Of a DNA stretch of 64,000 bases, positions 58,537 through 64,000 are shown one piece after another. Origin of the DNA: Bacillota bacterium (lineage in GTDB: Bacteria > Bacillota > Clostridia > Lachnospirales > Lachnospiraceae); assembly GCA_023386315.1 (NCBI GenBank), contig JAEWJZ010000023.1, positions 1 through 64,000 on the forward strand, read 5' to 3'. Both the position numbers and the translations under genes were made by a program. Positions within the stretch are counted from its first letter, which is position 1; each line of letters starts with the position of its first letter. The notes under the pieces are model-generated. The model saw only the letters and a program-made list of their open reading frames with translations. It searched no databases and had not been told where the DNA came from.

Positions 58537-59520
58537 ATGAAGAAAAAAAACGGCCTGATATATGGAGCTGCCGCTCTGGCATTGCTTTGTGCGGTGTATG
58601 TGGGAGTGGGTCAGTATATGGACCGATCCCAGAAGAAGACTGAAAATAAAGAGGAGGCTTCCAAGGTCTATATGACCGACGTTTCCGATGTTTTGTCGGT
58701 TTCTTATGATCGGGACGGTAAGGAGCTTTCCTTTACAAAAAAAGACGGTACATGGATCTATGACCAGGATGATAAATTCCCTGTAAAACAGGAAAAGATG
58801 GATGGCATTGCCAACACTGTTTCTAAGCTGGAGGCAGTCAGAAAACTGGAGGGAGGCGACGGATTTGGCGCATATGGGCTGGATCAGCCAATCCGTACTG
58901 TTACAGTGACTGCTGCGGACAATAAAAAATCAGTGATTCTTCTTGGTAATGCAACAGAGGACGGAGATTACTATGCTGCATTACAGGGCGAGGATACCCC
59001 TTATCTCATCAGCTCCTCTCTGTTTACGGAGACAGACAGCGGCCTTGATGATTTTATGGCTCTGGAAGAATTTCCAGCTGTTGCAGGAACTGATGTCACA
59101 GAAATTACTGTTACTAAGGGAGAAAGCAGCAAACATTTTGTAAAGAAAAAGCTGGATGATGAAAAAGGGACTATAGAATGGTATAAGGACTCTGCAGACT
59201 CCCAGGAGAATAAGGTGGAGGATAATTCTCCATTAAATGTACTGGCTGATTCACTCACCAGCCTGAAGGTAAAGAGTTGTCCAAACTATAATGTAAACGA
59301 TTCCCAGTTAAAGGATTATGGGCTTGATCAGCCTTCAGCCGTTATTACGTATACTTATAACAAGAATGGTAAGGATGAGACATTCAGCCTGTCTGTAGGC
59401 AGCCTGAACGAGGACTCAAGCTGTTATTATACACGGACAGAGAATTCTGTTTTTGTTAATGAGATAGAAAAGGCATCCATTGATAAATGCCTGACTATAA
59501 ATGGGGAAATCAGTAAATAG
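58537..59520 (+). CDS. DUF4340 domain protein of the Gld-type ABC operon
   Basis: A 327-residue protein with an N-terminal membrane anchor (residues 6-24) and an extracytoplasmic DUF4340 region of repeated beta units (DGTWIYDQDDKFPVKQEKMDGI, YGLDQPIRTVTVTAADNKKSVILLG, and a similar YGLDQPSAVITYTYNKNGKDETF later). The two YGLDQP copies suggest an internal repeat. DUF4340 genes commonly follow gldG genes. ATG 58537 is used, 8 nt after AGAAGGAGG. Confidence 0.87.
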   Translation: MKKKNGLIYGAAALALLCAVYVGVGQYMDRSQKKTENKEEASKVYMTDVSDVLSVSYDRDGKELSFTKKDGTWIYDQDDKFPVKQEKMDGIANTVSKLEAVRKLEGGDGFGAYGLDQPIRTVTVTAADNKKSVILLGNATEDGDYYAALQGEDTPYLISSSLFTETDSGLDDFMALEEFPAVAGTDVTEITVTKGESSKHFVKKKLDDEKGTIEWYKDSADSQENKVEDNSPLNVLADSLTSLKVKSCPNYNVNDSQLKDYGLDQPSAVITYTYNKNGKDETFSLSVGSLNEDSSCYYTRTENSVFVNEIEKASIDKCLTINGEISK

Positions 59521-59539
59521 AGGGATAAGTATATATCAA

Positions 59540-59581
59540 AAAAGCAGTTCCGGATTGTGATGATGCCGGAACTGCTTTTTC
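59540..59581 (+). terminator. Terminator of the Gld-type ABC operon
   Basis: AAAAGCAGTTCCGG (59540-59553) pairs perfectly with CCGGAACTGCTTTT (59566-59579), followed by T. The A-rich left side makes it bidirectional. Confidence 0.85.
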
Positions 59582-59660
59582 CGGTTTGTCCGGCAGTCGT
59601 TCAAACCAGTGTTGGTCCTGAATCCGAGGGCAGCATTGGAAACGTTTTTATAAAGATCAG

Positions 59661-59720
59661 TTGACTTGTTAAATAAAATATTGTAACATCATATTACCGT
59701 TGGTAATTACCAATGGTAAT
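59661..59720 (+). promoter_or_regulatory. TetR promoter with 28-bp composite palindrome
   Basis: TTGACT (59661-59666), 17-bp spacer, TAACAT (59684-59689). Just downstream, 59693-59720 is a 28-bp palindrome with a single mismatched pair. It is made of two adjoining units, TTACCGTTGGTAA and TTACCAATGGTAA. Its place at the start point indicates autorepression by the TetR protein. Confidence 0.78.
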
Positions 59721-59733
59721 GCAGGAGGAATTT

Positions 59734-60354
59734 ATGAACAAAAGTATATCAAAAGATCAGATAATAGAAATGGCTCTTGATTTGATGAAAGACAGGAGTG
59801 ATATTCGCAGCATCAATCTACGGGAAATTGCGCGTGCCCTTGGCTGTGCTCATACGAATTTATATAATTATTTCCCTTCTTTTAATGACCTGCTTTGGGA
59901 AGCACATATAGTCATTCAAAAAAAAATTATTACAGAATTGCATGTAAGGTTATGGAATATGCAGGATCAAAGCCATAAATTACAGTGTTTCTTTTCTACG
60001 CTGGCTGATCAATATTTAGAGCATAGGGGATGGTTCAGACTTGCCTGGTTAGATTATATTGATGATGTACGTCCAGACAATGACATAATTGCTACTGAGG
60101 AAGCAGTAAGCTCCATGGTTGAAGTTTTAAAGAACATTTGGGAAGAAAGCTGTCATGAGGTGGTGGACAGGGAAAAGATTTATTGGGTATTGCACAATGT
60201 TCACTGTTATATAATTGGGGAAGTATCTAACTATTTCAATGGAAGGAGATTAATTTCGGGTGAAGAAGAACTCAAAAACCATATTGCTGATACATGCCTG
60301 ATGATATTCACACTATGTTTAGAGAGGAGCATGATAGATAGGAATGCAATCTGA
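59734..60354 (+). CDS. TetR-family transcriptional regulator
   Basis: A 206-residue regulator. The HTH is INLREIARALGCAHTNLYNYFPSFNDLL, and the C-terminal TetR_C domain includes RGWFRLAWLDYIDD and ENWEESCHE-like helices. ATG 59734 follows GCAGGAGG; the upstream ATG at 59713 lies inside the operator. It overlaps the downstream methyltransferase-like gene by 11 nt and probably represses both. Confidence 0.88.
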   Translation: MNKSISKDQIIEMALDLMKDRSDIRSINLREIARALGCAHTNLYNYFPSFNDLLWEAHIVIQKKIITELHVRLWNMQDQSHKLQCFFSTLADQYLEHRGWFRLAWLDYIDDVRPDNDIIATEEAVSSMVEVLKNIWEESCHEVVDREKIYWVLHNVHCYIIGEVSNYFNGRRLISGEEELKNHIADTCLMIFTLCLERSMIDRNAI

Positions 60355-61240
60355 CCTGACTAAATTAAATGAGATTGCTGAGCAACAATTTCAGGAGAAT
60401 TCATATAAGAATTTATTTTGTACGATGGGAAGCCAGTTACATTTTAATAGAACTACCAGAAAAGAAATTACACTGCTAAGTGAAGAATTATTAAATCTTT
60501 CCAATGAAGATAAGAAAGTTTTATTGCTGAATTTATCATGTGGTTTCGTCAAAACACTTTATCAGACAGATCCGTATATTAATTTTAGTAATGAAGATAA
60601 TTTAATCATTCAAACAATATATTCGCTGCTAATACGTGATATAACCAGGCAATTGCCAGTTGATGAGATTGAAAGAGGGCATTTTCAAAGAATCTGCATG
60701 TTAGTAAAAGAGACGAATCCAGCTGTTTATCAAATTAACCATAATTCAAATCGGGATGCGAAGCATTTTGTATGCGCTGAATATTCACCTGAATTTCAAT
60801 TGAATTTGTTAAAAATAGACAGCAGTTTTTTAATTGATCCAATATTAGATATTGGTTGCGGAGAACATGGGTGTCTGGTTGAATATTTGAGGGCCCGGCA
60901 TTTGACCGTGTATGGAATAGATCGTTTACAGCAAAATAAAGATTATTATTGTAACTGTGATTGGCTGGAATTTATGTATGGTGATCAAAAATGGGGAACG
61001 ATTATTTCCCATCTTTCATTTAGCAGTCATTTCCTTCATCATTTTTTGCAGAATGATGGCATTGATCTATTGTATGCGGGAACATATATGAAAATATTGA
61101 AATCACTTGCTGCAGGTGGGAGATGGATTTATACTCCCTCTATTCCCTTTATAGAAAATTTATTACCACAGTCAGAATATCATGTTAATCGGACGCCGGT
61201 AGACAGAGGGATTAATAAGACTGTCATTACCAGGTTTTAA
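60344..61240 (+). CDS. SAM-dependent methyltransferase-like protein
   Basis: A 298-residue protein. The N-terminal 150 residues are helical and unassigned. A Rossmann methyltransferase core starts at ILDIGCGEHGCLVEYL (about 167-182) and continues VYGIDRLQQ and IISHLSFSSHFLHHFL. The GCGEHG in motif I retains the key glycines. It starts within the TetR gene, so the pair is an autoregulated unit. Substrate unknown. Confidence 0.78.
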   Translation: MQSDLTKLNEIAEQQFQENSYKNLFCTMGSQLHFNRTTRKEITLLSEELLNLSNEDKKVLLLNLSCGFVKTLYQTDPYINFSNEDNLIIQTIYSLLIRDITRQLPVDEIERGHFQRICMLVKETNPAVYQINHNSNRDAKHFVCAEYSPEFQLNLLKIDSSFLIDPILDIGCGEHGCLVEYLRARHLTVYGIDRLQQNKDYYCNCDWLEFMYGDQKWGTIISHLSFSSHFLHHFLQNDGIDLLYAGTYMKILKSLAAGGRWIYTPSIPFIENLLPQSEYHVNRTPVDRGINKTVITRF

Positions 61241-61326
61241 TAGGCTGATCGTTTCTTTCATAACTGCCAATTATGGTATCAATTCCTTTCTCATATATGT
61301 TTTCCAGTAAAAATATTTTATTTTAG

Positions 61327-61355
61327 TTGAAAAATCCTGACAAATGTTCTATTAT
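61327..61355 (+). promoter_or_regulatory. Promoter of leuB
   Basis: TTGAAA (61327-61332), 17-bp spacer, TATTAT (61350-61355), ending 48 nt before the leuB start. No T-box or leucine attenuator is visible between them. Confidence 0.6.
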
Positions 61356-61403
61356 GAGAAGAAATATATCAGCAGATTACAGTGACACAGAGGGAGAGTA
61401 CAA

Positions 61404-62489
61404 ATGAATTATAACATTGCAGTAATCCCTGGCGACGGGATAGGGCCTGAAATCATTGGAGAGGCGAGAAAGATATTAGATAAGGTTGGAGCGGTTTACC
61501 ACCACCTGTTTGAGTATACAGAAGTCTTAATGGGAGGGATATCCATTGATACTTACGGCGTCCCATTAACGGACGAAGCATTAGAAACAGCAAAAAAAAG
61601 CGACTCCGTTCTCCTGGGAGCAGTCGGGGGAAATGTGGGAAATTCAAAATGGTACGATGTGGCACCGAATCTGAGACCTGAAGCGGGGCTGCTGGCCATC
61701 CGCAAAGGTCTTAATTTATTTGCAAATATCCGCCCCGCTTATCTTTATAAAGAACTGGCTGATGCATGTCCTTTAAAAAAAGAGATTATCGGAGACGGCT
61801 TTGATATGGTCATCATGCGGGAACTCACCGGCGGACTCTATTTTGGGGACCGTTACACCAAAGAAGTGGACGGTGTGATGACAGCAGTGGATACTCTTAC
61901 CTACAATGAAAATGAGATCCGCAGAATCGCAGTAAAGGCATTTGAGATTGCCATGAAGCGGAAAAAACAGGTGATCAGCGTAGATAAGGCCAATGTGCTG
62001 GATTCCTCAAGACTGTGGAGAAACGTGGTGGAAGAGGTTGCACAGGATTATCCGGAAGTGACACTTAAGCATATGCTGGTAGACAACTGTGCCATGCAGC
62101 TGGTGATGAATCCGGGACAGTTTGACGTGATTCTTACTGAGAACATGTTTGGAGATATATTATCCGATGAAGCCAGCATGATTACGGGATCCATCGGAAT
62201 GCTCTCCTCAGCCAGCATGAATGAAAGCAAATTCGGGATGTATGAACCAAGCCATGGTTCTGCTCCGGATATCGCAGGAAAGAATATTGCCAATCCCATC
62301 GCTACCATTCTTTCTGCAGCCATGATGCTTCGGTATTCCTTTGATTTAGATAAGGAAGCAGATGCGGTGGAAGCAGCAGTCGAGCAGGTTTTAAAAGAAG
62401 GATACCGGACCGGAGATATTTACTCCGAAGGATTAAAAAAGGTATCGACAACGGAAATGGGAGATCTGATCGCAGAACGGATTATTTAG
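61404..62489 (+). CDS. leuB: 3-isopropylmalate dehydrogenase
   Basis: It oxidises and decarboxylates 3-isopropylmalate in leucine biosynthesis. The 361-residue enzyme has the family marks: [10 protein letters not shown], the substrate arginines in [22 protein letters not shown], the [11 protein letters not shown] loop, the metal aspartates in [10 protein letters not shown], and the NAD site [14 protein letters not shown]. The ilvD gene follows 127 nt later, as usual for branched-chain amino-acid clusters of Clostridia. Confidence 0.97.
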   Translation: MNYNIAVIPGDGIGPEIIGEARKILDKVGAVYHHLFEYTEVLMGGISIDTYGVPLTDEALETAKKSDSVLLGAVGGNVGNSKWYDVAPNLRPEAGLLAIRKGLNLFANIRPAYLYKELADACPLKKEIIGDGFDMVIMRELTGGLYFGDRYTKEVDGVMTAVDTLTYNENEIRRIAVKAFEIAMKRKKQVISVDKANVLDSSRLWRNVVEEVAQDYPEVTLKHMLVDNCAMQLVMNPGQFDVILTENMFGDILSDEASMITGSIGMLSSASMNESKFGMYEPSHGSAPDIAGKNIANPIATILSAAMMLRYSFDLDKEADAVEAAVEQVLKEGYRTGDIYSEGLKKVSTTEMGDLIAERII

Positions 62490-62616
62490 CCCGGCCGTTT
62501 ATCCAACAATTCAGAACATGAAAATTGCCGGAAGCGGATAAAACATTTGATTTTATACGCTCCCGGATTTCCATATAATCAGAAAGTTATGAAAAAAGAA
62601 AAGGAGTGTGCAGCAG

Positions 62617-64000
62617 ATGAAAAGTGATTCAGTTAAAAAAGGTATGCAGCAGGCACCTCATCGTTCCCTTTTTAATGCGCTGGGAATGACAGAGGAAGAG
62701 ATGGAAAGGCCTTTAATCGGTATTGTCAGTTCCTATAATGAAATCGTACCAGGCCATATGAATCTGGATAAAATAGTCGATGCCGTCAAAATGGGAGTTG
62801 CCATGGCAGGCGGAACACCGGTTATGGTTCCAGCCATTGCAGTATGTGACGGAATTGCCATGGGACATATTGGTATGAAGTATTCGCTGGTCACCAGGGA
62901 TTTAGTTGCAGACTCCACAGAATGTCTTGCAAGAGCCCACGCCTTTGATGCACTGGTTATGGTACCTAATTGTGATAAGAATGTTCCCGGACTTTTGATG
63001 GCGGCAGCACGTATTAACATACCCACAGTGTTCGTCAGCGGCGGACCAATGTTGGCTGGACGTGTGCAGGGTCATAAGACCAGCCTTTCCAGCATGTTTG
63101 AAGCAGTAGGAGCTTATACAGCAGGTAAGATGACGGAAGAGGATGTAAAGGAATACGAGCAGAAGGCGTGTCCGACCTGCGGTTCCTGTTCCGGTATGTA
63201 TACTGCAAACAGTATGAACTGTTTAACCGAGGTTCTTGGAATGGGCTTAAAGGGCAACGGAACAATTCCGGCTGTCTACTCCGAACGTCTGAAACTTGCA
63301 AAACATGCAGGTATGGCGGTTATGGAGTTGTTAAAGAAGAATATCTGTCCCCGTGACATTATGAGTGAGAAGGCATTTAAAAATGCCCTTACCATGGATA
63401 TGGCTCTTGGATGCAGCACCAACAGTATGCTTCATCTTCCGGCTATTGCCCATGAAGCAGGTGTGGACTTAAATCTGGAGCTTGCCAATGAGATCAGCGC
63501 AAAAACTCCAAACCTCTGCCACCTTGCTCCGGCAGGTCCTACTTATATAGAAGATTTAAATGAAGCAGGCGGCATTTATGCAGTGATGAATGAGATCAGC
63601 AAGCTTGGACTTTTGGAGCTGGACTGCATTACGGCAACTGGAAAAACGGTGGGAGAGAACATCAAAGGATGTGTAAATAAAGATCCACAGGTAATTCGTC
63701 CGGTGGAAAACCCCTATAGCAAAACCGGCGGAATCGCCATATTAAAAGGAAATTTAGCACCCGACAGTGCGGTTGTAAAACGCTCTGCCGTTGCTCCTGA
63801 GATGTTAAAGCATGAAGGTCCTGCAAGAGTCTTTGACTGTGAAGAGGATGCGATCGAAGCCATCAAGGGCGGAAAGATCGTAGCAGGAGATGTGGTGGTC
63901 ATTCGTTATGAAGGTCCAAAGGGCGGTCCGGGAATGAGAGAGATGTTAAACCCTACCTCTGCCATTGCAGGTATGGGGCTTGGTTCCACAGTAGCTCTCA
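62617..64000 (+). CDS. ilvD: Dihydroxy-acid dehydratase, 5' part (partial at window edge)
   Basis: It dehydrates dihydroxy acids in valine and isoleucine biosynthesis using an iron-sulfur cluster. About 461 codons are present, open to the right edge (the full enzyme is about 550-560 residues). Cluster cysteines are in [10 protein letters not shown] and [15 protein letters not shown]. The start ATG 62617 follows AAAAGGAG and reads [20 protein letters not shown]. The right end [18 protein letters not shown] is the usual IlvD C-terminal region. Confidence 0.96.
   Translation, partial: MKSDSVKKGMQQAPHRSLFNALGMTEEEMERPLIGIVSSYNEIVPGHMNLDKIVDAVKMGVAMAGGTPVMVPAIAVCDGIAMGHIGMKYSLVTRDLVADSTECLARAHAFDALVMVPNCDKNVPGLLMAAARINIPTVFVSGGPMLAGRVQGHKTSLSSMFEAVGAYTAGKMTEEDVKEYEQKACPTCGSCSGMYTANSMNCLTEVLGMGLKGNGTIPAVYSERLKLAKHAGMAVMELLKKNICPRDIMSEKAFKNALTMDMALGCSTNSMLHLPAIAHEAGVDLNLELANEISAKTPNLCHLAPAGPTYIEDLNEAGGIYAVMNEISKLGLLELDCITATGKTVGENIKGCVNKDPQVIRPVENPYSKTGGIAILKGNLAPDSAVVKRSAVAPEMLKHEGPARVFDCEEDAIEAIKGGKIVAGDVVVIRYEGPKGGPGMREMLNPTSAIAGMGLGSTVAL

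Overview
The window looks like a chromosome segment of a low-GC Gram-positive anaerobe in the Lachnospiraceae (Lacrimispora / Clostridium saccharolyticum-like). This is inferred from the gene order rpsK-rpsD-rpoA-rplQ, ecfA1-ecfA2-ecfT-truA, rplM-rpsI, from T-box control of tRNA synthetase genes, from strong AGGAGG ribosome sites, and from the many 4Fe-4S proteins. No 16S gene, tRNA gene, CRISPR array, insertion sequence or phage gene was seen.

Layout. 1-2.4 kb is the end of the alpha ribosomal operon (tail of rpsK, then rpsD, rpoA, rplQ). 2.5-4.8 kb holds two tandem secreted cell-wall-binding-repeat paralogues. 5.0-8.6 kb is the ECF energy-coupling module plus truA, which has an unusual C-terminal extension. 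8.7-9.8 kb is rplM-rpsI behind a long structured leader. 9.8-10.4 kb is a YefM-YoeB toxin-antitoxin pair with twin palindromic operators.

10.6-61.2 kb is a long accessory stretch of small self-contained modules, many with a regulator: DUF6323/transglutaminase pair; phosphotransferase with a leader peptide; sigma factor with a small membrane protein; AraC next to a MATE remnant; TetR/alpha-beta hydrolase; PadR/flavodoxin pair sharing one palindrome; AraC/GH5 glycosidase; T-box-tyrS; attenuator-rsgA-GNAT; sigma70 factor and L25/Ctc; T-box plus a short valS; attenuator-ABC-2 exporter; small ORF-Nramp transporter; [FeFe]-hydrogenase-like protein with an amidohydrolase and a Vat-like acetyltransferase; TetR-GNAT; ANT(6)-like adenylyltransferase; ferredoxin-like protein, GreA paralogue, MATE pump and HAD phosphatase; secreted calpain-like protease; MerR-controlled aldo/keto reductase and Fe-alcohol dehydrogenase; DNA glycosylase; GldA/F/G-DUF4340 ABC system; TetR-methyltransferase. 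61.4-64 kb returns to core metabolism with leuB and the 5' part of ilvD.

One theme is likely defence of translation and small-molecule detoxification. It includes two leader-peptide attenuators, two T-boxes whose specifier codons match their synthetases (TAC for tyrS, GTA for valS), relatives of antibiotic-modifying enzymes (APH-like, ANT(6)-like, Vat-like), at least six GNAT acetyltransferases, methyltransferases and exporters. The most rewarding regions are the multi-state attenuator before rsgA, the 38-codon ORF coupled to the Nramp gene, the hydrogenase-like operon, the secreted calpain-like protease, and several operators whose position inside promoters can be read directly. All functions come from motif reading; no database search was run.
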